A DNA stretch of 64,000 nucleotides. It comes from CAYRFE01 sp964423645 [NCBI: uncultured bacterium] (GTDB lineage Bacteria; Macinerneyibacteriota; Macinerneyibacteria; Macinerneyibacteriales). Below are positions 44,688 through 53,665 of this stretch, one piece after another. How positions within the stretch are numbered: position 1 is the first letter of the stretch; every line of letters begins with the position of its first letter. Location of the stretch: the NCBI GenBank assembly GCA_964423645.1, contig CAYRFE010000009.1:42445-106444 (forward strand), in the 5' to 3' direction. Position numbers and translations under genes: made by a program. The notes under the pieces were generated by a model. The model saw only the letters and a program-made list of their open reading frames with translations, made no database searches and was not told the DNA's origin.

Positions 44688-45782
44688 TTACATCACAACA
44701 AGTTCAGCTTCAAGAGCGCCGCTTTGCTTAATCGCCTGAAATATTGACACCATATCACGTGGGCTTACACCCAAAGTATTCAGTAATTCTGCCATTTCTC
44801 CCACGGTAGTGTTAGACGGCATGGTTAAAAATTGCCCTTTCTGATCTTGAATATCCGTTTGTTCATTCGTCACTGCAGTTGTTCTGCCTTGCGTCATGAA
44901 ATTCGGTTGACTCACTGTTGTTTCAGGATTTACCCTTACGGTCAAACTGCCGTGGGTAATCGCAATGGTTTTAATTTTCACAAATTCTCCGGCAACCACC
45001 GTGCCGGTACGTTCATTAATGACCACGCGCGCGCGAGTATCGGTCTCGACCGTAATATTTTCAATCGCAGCAATAAACGCATTCGGATGAATGATCGTTT
45101 CCGGTATCATGACCACGATTTCCTTTTCATTCATTGCACGAGCAATAGTGTTTTTAAACATATCATTAATCGCTTTTTCAATCGCATATGCGGTAGTAAA
45201 GTCGGGATTACGTAGTAAATATGACATTTTTCCATCCACGACATACGTTGTCGCAACTTCACGTTCAACGATCGCTCCGTCAGGTATCCTTCCGACAGTT
45301 GCATGATTTTTACGAAAATTCGTGCCGCCTTCGGTGCGAATATTGAACCCGCCGATCGAAATCGGCCCTTGCCCGACCGCATATACTATCCCGTCCGGCC
45401 CTTTTAACGGAGTAAGTAACAATGTTCCACCCTGTAAGGACGTTGAATCTCCTACCGACGACAAAAGTATATCGATCTTTTCGCCCTCTCGAATAAACGG
45501 CGGTAATACCGCTGTTACCATAACTGCAGCTACATTTTTTACTTTCAAACTTTCGACCGGTATGTTGATGCCCATATTCCGTAACATCGTTGCAAGGCTC
45601 TGTATGGTAAATTGCGACTTATTGGAGTCCCCTGTACCGTCAAGTCCCACAATAAGACCGTATCCGATAAGTTGATTCTCTCGTATTCCTTGGATTACGG
45701 CTATATCCTTAATGCGTGTACGCACACTGAAAATCGTCTGAACAAACAAAAAGGTCATAACTATGACTATGCCGTATTTCAT
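44688..45782 (-). CDS. flgI: Flagellar P-ring protein FlgI
   Basis: A 364-residue secreted protein with a signal peptide (about 1-20) followed by the FlgI hallmark RIKDIAVIQGIRENQLIGYGLIVGLDGTGDS. It polymerises into the P ring in the peptidoglycan layer. The C-terminal PRDMVSIFQAIKQSGALEAELVVM stretch is the typical end. AAGGAGG precedes the start. Confidence 0.97.
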   Translation of the reverse strand: MKYGIVIVMTFLFVQTIFSVRTRIKDIAVIQGIRENQLIGYGLIVGLDGTGDSNKSQFTIQSLATMLRNMGINIPVESLKVKNVAAVMVTAVLPPFIREGEKIDILLSSVGDSTSLQGGTLLLTPLKGPDGIVYAVGQGPISIGGFNIRTEGGTNFRKNHATVGRIPDGAIVEREVATTYVVDGKMSYLLRNPDFTTAYAIEKAINDMFKNTIARAMNEKEIVVMIPETIIHPNAFIAAIENITVETDTRARVVINERTGTVVAGEFVKIKTIAITHGSLTVRVNPETTVSQPNFMTQGRTTAVTNEQTDIQDQKGQFLTMPSNTTVGEMAELLNTLGVSPRDMVSIFQAIKQSGALEAELVVM

Positions 45783-45794
45783 ACCTGTCCCTCC

Positions 45795-46367
45795 TTAAAA
45801 TAACCAATTGATAAAACGTGTAAAGATACCGGGATTTGACCCGTCTGATACAGTCCCTTTCCCTTTATAACTAATGGATGCATCGGCAAGTAATGTAGAG
45901 CGTACTTTATTATCACTTGCAATATCTTCGGGGCGAGCTATACCGCGAATAGTAATCATTTCTTTTTCACCATTGATCATGACTTCACGTTGTCCCTCTA
46001 AAACAAGATTTCCGTTCGAGAGCACGTCCACCACTTGTGCCGTTATGGTCGCGGTAAGAGACCCCGTACGAGAGGTATTCCCTTTTCCTTTATACTGATG
46101 ATCTCCACCGGCTGTGGCAGAAAAAACCGGTAAAAAATTTAATTCACCCGTATGCGGACCACCTGAAAGTGATAAACTTGAATTTTCTTTCGTGTCGGTC
46201 CCTGACGATGAACTTGCTGTAGAACTTTCTACGATATAAATTGTGACAATATCCCCGATCTTATTTGCTTTACGGTCTACATAAAGTGACTGATTCTTCC
46301 ACAACGATTCTGCCATCACTATCGATGTGAACATCACACAACATGCGAGAATAATACATTTTCTCAT
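45795..46367 (-). CDS. flgH: Flagellar L-ring protein FlgH, no clear lipobox
   Basis: A 190-residue FlgH, forming the L ring in the outer membrane. The core motifs are present: SLYVDRKANKIGDIVTIYIVESSTA near residue 28, GKGNTSRTGSLTATITAQVV near 92, and EDIASDNKVRSTLLADASISYKGKG near 150. The signal sequence appears to be cleaved after VMA by signal peptidase I; the only Cys residues are at positions 4, 9 and 10, too early for a lipobox. Most FlgH proteins are lipoproteins. The start overlaps flgA by 4 nt. Confidence 0.94.
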   Translation of the reverse strand: MRKCIILACCVMFTSIVMAESLWKNQSLYVDRKANKIGDIVTIYIVESSTASSSSGTDTKENSSLSLSGGPHTGELNFLPVFSATAGGDHQYKGKGNTSRTGSLTATITAQVVDVLSNGNLVLEGQREVMINGEKEMITIRGIARPEDIASDNKVRSTLLADASISYKGKGTVSDGSNPGIFTRFINWLF

Positions 46368-47266
46368 AAACCCTCCCTAATGACAGCCATTCCTTTATCC
46401 GAAACCGATGCATTCATTATTTTGCCTGTCATAAGTTTTACTGACACCGTCTCACCTATATATGCATCTGCCAATGCAGTTGCGTTCAATTCTACCTGTA
46501 ACGACTTACTTGAAAACATGATCATCACGTTTTTCCCTTTTATTACGTCCGGGATTTTCTCAATCGCATCAAAACGTATCGGCTTACCCGGCTCTAAACT
46601 TCGTTTTGCGCGAAACGAATGAATACTATCTATATTTGCGAGATATAATGAATCAGCGCAATCAACACGAATCGTCTTAAACAATGTATTTTCAAGTCGT
46701 TCATGACGATTAATACGCGATACAGGCACGATCACGTTTTTATAGACAGCGATATATACTGATAGTGCAATAGTTCTTCGGGAAAATGCGGTAATAATAT
46801 CAGTATTCACGGTCATATATCCACCGATCTCACGAATCGGGTGAAATACCAACCGGTACTCAGCGGAATCAATAAAGAATACTCTTTTTGAACTTTTTAA
46901 CTGTATCTCTATTTCATTCTCTGTCATAGGGCGTATCAAAGTATCCAATTCCCGTGTGACACGGTCCCAATCCAACTGAAATCCTTTTCGCATTACTCTT
47001 ATCTTTTCCGCACCGGTGAACACGAGGCCACGGTTCGCGAAACGACGTTCAATATCTCGTCGCGCTATATAGCAATACCCACCCGGTAACGGTGCGGTCG
47101 CGATGACCGTTTGTAATAATTCAGGATCAGAAATACCGCCACAGATATCTCCGAGTGTTATCGATTGTGTCATCACTGTTGTTTCATTAAACAACTCGAC
47201 GGAGTGCACAGTATGCATACCGAACGATCTCAGAATAATGAATATGATGACAACGCTACGCTTCAT
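46364..47266 (-). CDS. flgA: P-ring assembly chaperone FlgA
   Basis: A 300-residue secreted protein, signal peptide about 1-22. The C-terminal SAF/FlgA domain shows RAKRSLEPGKPIRFDAIEKIPDVIKGKNVMIMF near residue 205, then an ALADAYIGETVSVKLMTGKIMNASV segment matching family ends. It chaperones P-ring assembly. It sits between flgG and flgH, coupled to both. Confidence 0.88.
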   Translation of the reverse strand: MKRSVVIIFIILRSFGMHTVHSVELFNETTVMTQSITLGDICGGISDPELLQTVIATAPLPGGYCYIARRDIERRFANRGLVFTGAEKIRVMRKGFQLDWDRVTRELDTLIRPMTENEIEIQLKSSKRVFFIDSAEYRLVFHPIREIGGYMTVNTDIITAFSRRTIALSVYIAVYKNVIVPVSRINRHERLENTLFKTIRVDCADSLYLANIDSIHSFRAKRSLEPGKPIRFDAIEKIPDVIKGKNVMIMFSSKSLQVELNATALADAYIGETVSVKLMTGKIMNASVSDKGMAVIREGL

Positions 47267-47269
47267 TCA

Positions 47270-48058
47270 TTACCTCTTTAAGTTATTGGCAAGTCCCAAC
47301 ATATCATCAGATGTTTGTATCGATTTAGAATTGATCTCATATGCACGCTGCGCTGTGATCATTTTTACCATTTCATCAACAATACTCACATTTGACATTT
47401 CGATATAACCTTGTGTCAAATTTCCGGTTCCTTCAGTACCCGGGTCAACGACGACCGGTTCACCGGAAGCAGGTGATTGCGTAAAAAGGTTGTGCCCCAT
47501 TGCACGAAGTCCTGCGGGGTTAATAAATTTTGCGAGTGTAATACGTCCAACATCCTGGGGTTCACTTTCTCCGGTAACCAAAACCGAAACGGTTCCGTCC
47601 TGCCCGATCGCGATCTGTTGTACATTATCGGGCAATGCAATTTCAGGCTCAAGCGGTAACCCTTCCGAAGTAACCAAACGGCCGTCTGCCCCAACTTTAA
47701 ATGAACCGTCACGAGTATAGGCAATTGTACCATCGAGTTGTTGTATTTGGAAAAAACCGTCACCTTCGATTGCGACATCAAGCGGTCGCTCTGTCGGCTG
47801 AAGATTTCCGACGGTAAAAATACGATACGTCGCTACCAGCTTTGTCCCATGCCCTAACTGTACTCCTACAGGATTCTGCACTCCTTCACCGGTACTCGCG
47901 CCGGGGTCTTTAATGGTTTGATACAGTAAATCGCTAAATTCAGCACGCATAGTTTTATAGCCTGCAGTATTGACATTTGCCAAGTTATTTGAAATGACAT
48001 CAACATTTTGCTGTTGTGCCATCATTCCGGATGCTGCCGTCCAAAGTGATCGTAACAT
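47270..48058 (-). CDS. flgG: Flagellar distal rod protein FlgG
   Basis: A 262-residue rod protein with the conserved N-terminus MLRSLWTAASGMMAQQQNVDVISNNLANVNTAGYK and C-terminus SNVSIVDEMVKMITAQRAYEINSKSIQTSD. Length matches FlgG exactly. It assembles the distal rod. AAGGAGG precedes the ATG. Confidence 0.97.
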   Translation of the reverse strand: MLRSLWTAASGMMAQQQNVDVISNNLANVNTAGYKTMRAEFSDLLYQTIKDPGASTGEGVQNPVGVQLGHGTKLVATYRIFTVGNLQPTERPLDVAIEGDGFFQIQQLDGTIAYTRDGSFKVGADGRLVTSEGLPLEPEIALPDNVQQIAIGQDGTVSVLVTGESEPQDVGRITLAKFINPAGLRAMGHNLFTQSPASGEPVVVDPGTEGTGNLTQGYIEMSNVSIVDEMVKMITAQRAYEINSKSIQTSDDMLGLANNLKR

Positions 48059-48069
48059 AACTAACCTCC

Positions 48070-48867
48070 TTATGCCTGTCCGACATCATTGACCGCTAAG
48101 CCCAATGTCGTGTCTTGAGCAGTAATTGAACGTTGATTTGATTCGTATGTTCGGTAAGCTGAGATCATTTCAACCATTTCCCGTATTGAATTTACATTGG
48201 ATGTTTCTAAAAATCCCTGTACTACCGAGCTTTGCGAAGGCACTTGCTCAGTAGATTCAGTGGTGCGAAATAGTGTATCGCCGTTCTTTATGAGTTGTCG
48301 CTTATCGGAAAATGACACCAATTGCAATTGTCCTCGAATTTCTCCGTCAACACTTACGGTACCATCAGTCCCTACAGCGAGATTTTTACCGTTCACATTA
48401 ATCGGGCCATTAGTTCCCATGACTTGGTATCCGTGTTGAGTAACCAAAATGCCTTCCGCATCAGCGGTAAAACTACCCGCACGTGTATAACGCACTCCCA
48501 TCGGCGTTTGAACAGTAAAAAACGCATCTCCTTCAATTGCCATATCGAACGGATTTTGCGTCGGCTTTAAACCGCCATTTTCAAATACAGTATATGATTC
48601 TGAGATAACAGGCGAGCGCCTGGTATATAATGCATCAAGTATCGCGAAGTTCTCACCGTCTTTTGTACCGCAACAAGTCTCATCTGACGAACTGCATGTA
48701 GGACATGTTGATGTAATTGTCGGACTCGACGTGCGTTTCCCCTCAAAAATCATCATTTCCCGTTTAAAACCTGTTGTATCGGCGTTTGCCAAATTATTGG
48801 CAATCACATTTTGTTTCAATGTTTGTGCGTTCATTCCCAGTGCTGCAGTTTCAATTCCTTTTATCAT
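48070..48867 (-). CDS. flgF: Flagellar rod protein FlgF with a cysteine-rich insert
   Basis: A 265-residue proximal rod protein (MIKGIETAALGMNAQTLKQNVIANNLANADTTGFK start; SNVNSIREMVEMISAYRTYESNQRSIT end). It is the first gene of the operon flgF-G-A-H-I-J-N-K-L. Residues about 46-70 form an insert with four cysteines (C55, C58, C65, C66; CPTC and CC), a zinc- or disulfide-like pattern absent from ordinary FlgF. GGGAGG precedes the ATG, and a sigma-54-like promoter lies upstream. Confidence 0.92.
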   Translation of the reverse strand: MIKGIETAALGMNAQTLKQNVIANNLANADTTGFKREMMIFEGKRTSSPTITSTCPTCSSSDETCCGTKDGENFAILDALYTRRSPVISESYTVFENGGLKPTQNPFDMAIEGDAFFTVQTPMGVRYTRAGSFTADAEGILVTQHGYQVMGTNGPINVNGKNLAVGTDGTVSVDGEIRGQLQLVSFSDKRQLIKNGDTLFRTTESTEQVPSQSSVVQGFLETSNVNSIREMVEMISAYRTYESNQRSITAQDTTLGLAVNDVGQA

Positions 48868-48894
48868 ACGGCACCTCCCTCACACTGATTGATA

Positions 48895-48910
48895 AGCACC
48901 TCATGTGCCA
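48895..48910 (-). promoter_or_regulatory. Sigma-54-like promoter of the flagellar operon
   Basis: Minus strand TGGCAC, five bases, GTGCT. It matches the -24/-12 consensus (TGGCACnnnnnTTGCW) except one base in the -12 half. It lies 28 nt before the flgF ATG. No RpoN activator gene is in the window. Confidence 0.4.
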
Positions 48911-49296
48911 CAACACGAATACTGAATTATTTGTAGCGAATAACGCTCGGAATATTCGCGATTCTGAAATTTTTTATCCGTTGATTTTGATTAGCTCGAT
49001 ACGATTGTTTTTTTACTATAGCTGTTTATTTTATTTTATATATACAAGATAGACTTTTTGATTTTATGTTACTGATTTATTCTGATGAAATTTTTGTTCT
49101 TTGCATCTACGATCGACACACATGCGAACACAATAACACACTCATTAAAAAAACACGTTCCCGCTCATTATTTCCGAGAAATTGGAAAATTTTTCCTATC
49201 ATTGAGAAATATATTCCTGCGTGACATTATTTGATACTCGTCATTTTCGTTTCATTCTTCTCCAAAAATCACATCGAATATAGACCTCGTACATGA
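48911..49296. other. AT-rich gene-free gap
   Basis: I see no gene or repeat here. The stretch 49006-49070 is very AT-rich and may serve as an upstream activating region for the flagellar promoter, but no defined site is visible. Confidence 0.4.
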
Positions 49297-49297
49297 A

Positions 49298-49332
49298 AAA
49301 AAGCCCCTTACGAATATCTCGTGAGAGGCTTA
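49298..49332 (-). terminator. Terminator after the AsmA-family gene
   Basis: Minus strand: AAGCCTCTCACGA faces TCGTAAGGGGCTT (imperfect stem) and is followed by TTTTTTT, 27 nt after the stop. Confidence 0.75.
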
Positions 49333-49358
49333 ATACACAACTCATATAAGGCGAACGG

Positions 49359-50780
49359 TTACTTAATAAGACCTTTCAGCTTGTTCACGGCATCGTCTTT
49401 GACTTTATCGATTTGTTTATCTGCTTCTTTTTTCACTTCATCTTTTACTGCATTTTGAATGGATTTTGTCGCATCCTTTACCAGATCGTTCATGGTCGGA
49501 AGTTTTGGAGATATGAGTGTTGTTGCAGGACGAGAGAGACTCCCTTTGATCTCAAACTGCAAATCTATCTGCCCTTTCTCGTTTGTGACATATTTCATCG
49601 CAGAATCGGTAAGCGAATCAGCCTTGATATATTTTTCAATATTTGCGGTTTTGACCGCCTTTTCGGCTTGCAACATGACGCCATTGCGAATAGATTGATT
49701 ATGTTTTTCGGCCAATTGAATACCTGCAGTCGCATTCACTGTCTGTGTCACGGTATTCACCGAACCGTCAAATGTCATGTTCCCGTCATCAGTTTTTATA
49801 ACCCCTTTTTTCAACGCAACAGTATTTTCTTTGTACCATATTTCTACATTTGCATCTTTCCATTCAAGTGTATCTTTCAAGAATTCAAGTTTACCGCAAT
49901 ATTTCTCCAATGCTTGAACACTTTTTATCGAATTGAAGACTTGCAACCCGGTAACCATACCTTTGGGAGAGCCTACTGTCAAATTCACTTCAGGATTCAG
50001 CAATCGTGTTGTTGAATCGAACGGTTTAACAAATCCGTCAGATGCAAAAGTAATATCAAAAGACTTGACACTTTCGGTCTTCATCGTTCCGACCGTCTTT
50101 ATTCCGGCACTGAAGCTTATACGAATCTGGTTTTCGTTTTCAAGATTTTTAGGGTTGATTGCAATTGTATGTATCAAAAAACGTACGGCGTAGAGTGACA
50201 CTTTCTGCCCGAGTTTTACATCGGTTATATCAACCGTCCCGTTCTCGAGCCCTATTTTACCTATACTTACGGCAAGTGGTATATCATCCGCGCTAAGAGG
50301 TTTTGAAAGACCGGTTGGGCCAGGTTTCGTATCGGTTTCTTCTTTTTTCTTCGGCGGAGCAAGCAGCAGGTCAGATATATTCAATGCACCGTTCGCGTAA
50401 CGTACAATCGATACATACGGTTCATACAATGTTATTTCAGTTATCTCAAAACGTTTTTTCAATAGTGCACCAAATCTTAATTTGAACCTGAATGCCTTCA
50501 GTGACACAAATAGATTACTATCGGGAACATCTTTCATTGTTTTTCGGATATCTTCTTTTACGAAATTCGATATTCTCACATCTTCAACATCTATACCCGA
50601 TACCACTGAAAAGATCGACACTTTAACCGCACCGATCGTTACTTTACGATTGAGAGTATTTTCCATCTGTTTCGCGATCATATCTTTATTGATAGCATGT
50701 ACAGCAATAATCGCCGCGATGACAATCACCGCAACGAAAGAGACGCTTATAATAACCGACCACTTCAACACTTTTCTCAT
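49359..50780 (-). CDS. AsmA-family inner-membrane protein
   Basis: A 473-residue protein starting at the ATG at 50780 (AAGGAGG upstream) rather than 50858. One N-terminal membrane helix (about residues 7-28) is followed by a long beta-rich periplasmic body with the AsmA opening pattern (NRKVTIGAVKVSIFSVVSGIDVEDVRI) and repeated strand-turn units, and an amphipathic Lys/Glu C-terminal helix. AsmA-like proteins bridge the periplasm and help move phospholipid to the outer membrane. It has its own promoter and terminator. Confidence 0.83.
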   Translation of the reverse strand: MRKVLKWSVIISVSFVAVIVIAAIIAVHAINKDMIAKQMENTLNRKVTIGAVKVSIFSVVSGIDVEDVRISNFVKEDIRKTMKDVPDSNLFVSLKAFRFKLRFGALLKKRFEITEITLYEPYVSIVRYANGALNISDLLLAPPKKKEETDTKPGPTGLSKPLSADDIPLAVSIGKIGLENGTVDITDVKLGQKVSLYAVRFLIHTIAINPKNLENENQIRISFSAGIKTVGTMKTESVKSFDITFASDGFVKPFDSTTRLLNPEVNLTVGSPKGMVTGLQVFNSIKSVQALEKYCGKLEFLKDTLEWKDANVEIWYKENTVALKKGVIKTDDGNMTFDGSVNTVTQTVNATAGIQLAEKHNQSIRNGVMLQAEKAVKTANIEKYIKADSLTDSAMKYVTNEKGQIDLQFEIKGSLSRPATTLISPKLPTMNDLVKDATKSIQNAVKDEVKKEADKQIDKVKDDAVNKLKGLIK

Positions 50781-50805
50781 ATAACCTCCTTCACATCTGA
50801 TTCTC

Positions 50806-50834
50806 ATGGTATGTCTTCCGGAGAATTTTGTCAA
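50806..50834 (-). promoter_or_regulatory. Promoter of the AsmA-family gene
   Basis: Minus strand TTGACA, 17-bp spacer, TACCAT, about 26 nt before the ATG at 50780. It lies back to back with the plus-strand promoter at 50850-50878. Confidence 0.55.
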
Positions 50835-50849
50835 GCATTGAATTATGCC

Positions 50850-50878
50850 TTGTATCATGCCACGCTATCGTGTATAAT
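50850..50878 (+). promoter_or_regulatory. Promoter abutting the binding-protein start (leaderless)
   Basis: TTGTAT, 17-bp spacer, TATAAT, then AAATC and the ATG at 50884. The predicted transcription start coincides with the ATG. No ribosome site is visible. Confidence 0.5.
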
Positions 50879-50883
50879 AAATC

Positions 50884-51672
50884 ATGACCTTTCGTGTAAA
50901 ATATTTGAGTCTTGTATGTATTTTTATGATCGTATTTTATACGTCTCTTTATGCACAAAAAACAGTTCGTATCGCCACGCTTACCGATTACCCGCCTGCA
51001 TGTTTTACAAAAAAGCCTGCTGTTACCACTGCGATAGAACAAATCCCACCCGGCAAGGACTCTGAAGTTTTACAAGGTAAAAGCTGGGAAATTGTTCGGG
51101 AGGCTTATCACTCCCAAGGCTATACGATTGTGCTTCATACCGTGCCGATATCTCGGGCGATTCACTATGTAACAAACGGCACTGTTGATGTTATTTTCCC
51201 GCTTGTTGTTTCCGAAGAAAGAAGCAGATCTTTTTCTTTTTCGGATGAACCGGTGATTACCGACTCTATTGTTGTTTATTTTTCAGCGGCAGGTACTCCA
51301 CCTTGGCATGGATTGGATAGTTTAAACGATAAAAAAATCGCAGTCGTACGAAAATGGGCTTACGGTAAAATATGGGAAAAGCAAACCTCGGTAGTGAGAA
51401 TAGAAACTGATTCAATAATACAATGTTTTCAATCACTTGATAACGAGTCGGTGTCGGGTGTCGTCGGCTATGAGATCGCATTTGATTATACATTGAAATC
51501 GCTGGGATTAACCTCGAAATATCACAAAAGTCCTGAAATCGATAAAGTCATCAACTACATGATGGGGAATAAAACGTCCAAAACGAAAACGTATCTCGAT
51601 GCGTATGATAAAGGCTATCGAAATATTCGTTCAAACGGAATTCTTGATAAAATCAATAAAAAATGGAAATAA
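50884..51672 (+). CDS. Periplasmic solute-binding protein (family 3 type)
   Basis: A 262-residue exported protein: signal peptide about residues 1-24 (cleavage near YAQ), then the amino-acid-binding-protein fold with KTVRIATLTDYPPACF near the start, GKSWEIVREAYHSQGY near 65, GTVDVIFPLVVSEERSRSFSFSDEPV near 100, and a second-lobe KKIAVVRKWAYGKIW near 145. No transporter permease lies nearby, so it may feed a distant transporter or act as a sensor. Its mRNA appears to lack a leader. Confidence 0.85.
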   Translation: MTFRVKYLSLVCIFMIVFYTSLYAQKTVRIATLTDYPPACFTKKPAVTTAIEQIPPGKDSEVLQGKSWEIVREAYHSQGYTIVLHTVPISRAIHYVTNGTVDVIFPLVVSEERSRSFSFSDEPVITDSIVVYFSAAGTPPWHGLDSLNDKKIAVVRKWAYGKIWEKQTSVVRIETDSIIQCFQSLDNESVSGVVGYEIAFDYTLKSLGLTSKYHKSPEIDKVINYMMGNKTSKTKTYLDAYDKGYRNIRSNGILDKINKKWK

Positions 51673-51725
51673 AAAGACCCGTCCAATAGTACAAAAAGGC
51701 AATAACTCTAAGGTACACGGTAACC

Positions 51726-53651
51726 TTATGTACTCATATCATGCAATGAAGGTATATCATGCGCGGTCAATGTGCAGAGAATGGTATGCGTCAACGGTGC
51801 AATCCCTGCAATACGATTCGCTTGTTTTTCAATCGCTTTCTCAAATGTATTACGCACAAAACGACCGTTTCCAAAACTTCTGTCGCGCAATTCGTATGCA
51901 GCGGTGAAAAGAGTCAACGCATTTCCTTTTGCATCTTCATCGAGAATAAACGATGCGTTTTTTACAAATATTTCAAATATCTTCAAAAGATCCGACGGTT
52001 CATAATGATCAAAATAAAAATATTTACTAAACCGGGATTTCAAACCGGGATTTGCATTAATGAATAATTGCATTTCATCAGTATAACCGGCAACGATCAC
52101 CACAAAACGTTCACGAAAATCTTCCATACGTTTCAAAAGAGTATCGATCGCCTCTTGCCCGAAATCATTCGAACTGTCAGCAGAGGCCAAAGAATAGGCT
52201 TCATCAATAAATAATACTCCATCAAGGGATTTTTGAACAATTTCATCCGTTTTTATCGCTGTTTGTCCGACATACCCTGCCACTACACCGGAGCGATCAG
52301 TCTCGGTAAGATGACCTTGTTTGAGTAATCCGAGACATTTATATACTTTTCCCAAAAGACGAGCAATAGTCGTTTTTCCTGTTCCGGGAGGGCCATAAAA
52401 TACTGCGTGCAGCGACATGGGAGAGACCGGTAATTTTCGTTGCTCACGCTCTTTTTGTACTTTGATAAGATTGATAAACGTATTGATTTGATCTTTTATA
52501 TTTTTCATGCCCACAAGTGCGTTAATCTTTGCCATCACAGATTCAAGAGTCTCATCATCTTCTTGTGCGGTTTTCACAATGAAGTTTGGATCAAAATTCG
52601 AACGTTGAATCAACGCAATGATCTGTGTAAGTCGAGTTTCTTCTTCTTCTGTGATCGTACCGTCTGCTTTCATTATGCAGTTAACAAAAAGCATGTATGC
52701 GGTTGCAAGACGATCGTGACGAAGAATGCTGTCGTCATCATCGGTGCCATGAATTGTCGTAAGCGACGCAAGCTTGTTTTTTTGCAATTCAATATCCGAA
52801 GCTTTGATAAAAGATGCGAGAAATGACCAATATGATTCAAGATGTGAATAAAACTTTTTAGGAAGAGATGTTGCCTTAAACAATTCTTGAGCGATCGTTT
52901 GCACCTGAGGATCAGTTCCTGATTTTAAGGGCATCATTACCATTCCCAGGAAAACTTTTTCCTCATCGGATATCATACCGTCTGCATACACCGCAAGTGA
53001 AGCAAGCAGGATCACATCTTGTGCGACGATATCAATAAAATTCGAATCGACAGGGGTGGAAAGCGCGTCAAGGATAAGCGAGTGAATCTTTTTGGCTTCA
53101 ATAAATAAAAAATCAAGCGACCGTGAATTATCTTTGTGAAGCGGGTTCTCCGGCGGTATGATCGGCGCAGATCCCATACCGGATAATGTATCAAAAAGTG
53201 ATGCAATGGAGTCATTCAGTGAATTCCAGGTAAAACCGGACGTGTTCACATGAAGGCTTGAAGGCGGTTTTCCATTTGTTGCCGCCTCCGCAAAAGCCTT
53301 AACAGTCGCTTCACTTCCTGTAATTGTAAACGAAGATGTGTTTTTTCCATCGCTCAGCGTCAGAACACAAGACGCATAATTAGCCACACTACTCCATTGC
53401 AAAGAACCTCTCGTGAAAACAATAGGGCTTTTCCTATTGTTTGAAAATACAAAAATTACTCGTTCATCTGTAATAAATAATACACCGTTCTCGCTTGTCG
53501 TGACATCAAAAAAAGCTTCTTGCAGTGCCGTAATCATTTCGCCGGGAATCAAAATGCGAGATAACGTTTGAATATACGTTTTTTTTTGCCCAACAAGTTG
53601 CCACCCGGGGATCTTCAGTAACATTTTCTCTATAATTACGTCATGCTGCAT
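51726..53651 (-). CDS. AAA+ ATPase with TerB-like and PH-like N-terminal domains
   Basis: A 641-residue cytoplasmic protein. Residues about 30-125 resemble a PH-like domain (GVLFITDERVIFVFS). Residues about 205-360 form a TerB-like helical domain with two acidic loops, VYADGMISDEE (221-231) and MKADGTITEEE (327-337), typical of tellurite-resistance TerB metal-binding folds. The C-terminal half is an AAA+ module of the CbbX/SpoVK type, with Walker A GPPGTGKT (420-427), Walker B FIDEAY (481-486), GYVGQT (459-464, likely pore loop) and an arginine finger region (FSKYF). It is the last gene of the ABC/vWA operon and could remodel or regulate those partners. Confidence 0.87.
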   Translation of the reverse strand: MQHDVIIEKMLLKIPGWQLVGQKKTYIQTLSRILIPGEMITALQEAFFDVTTSENGVLFITDERVIFVFSNNRKSPIVFTRGSLQWSSVANYASCVLTLSDGKNTSSFTITGSEATVKAFAEAATNGKPPSSLHVNTSGFTWNSLNDSIASLFDTLSGMGSAPIIPPENPLHKDNSRSLDFLFIEAKKIHSLILDALSTPVDSNFIDIVAQDVILLASLAVYADGMISDEEKVFLGMVMMPLKSGTDPQVQTIAQELFKATSLPKKFYSHLESYWSFLASFIKASDIELQKNKLASLTTIHGTDDDDSILRHDRLATAYMLFVNCIMKADGTITEEEETRLTQIIALIQRSNFDPNFIVKTAQEDDETLESVMAKINALVGMKNIKDQINTFINLIKVQKEREQRKLPVSPMSLHAVFYGPPGTGKTTIARLLGKVYKCLGLLKQGHLTETDRSGVVAGYVGQTAIKTDEIVQKSLDGVLFIDEAYSLASADSSNDFGQEAIDTLLKRMEDFRERFVVIVAGYTDEMQLFINANPGLKSRFSKYFYFDHYEPSDLLKIFEIFVKNASFILDEDAKGNALTLFTAAYELRDRSFGNGRFVRNTFEKAIEKQANRIAGIAPLTHTILCTLTAHDIPSLHDMST

Positions 53652-53665
53652 GGGTTGCCGACTCC

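Noticed and set aside
49413-50015. 200-residue plus-strand frame
   Set aside because: Antisense to the AsmA-family gene, Cys/Phe-rich, no start signals.
51690-51735. Possible terminator between the binding protein and AAA+ genes
   Set aside because: Only a weak 5-bp AAGGT/ACCTT stem without a T-run.
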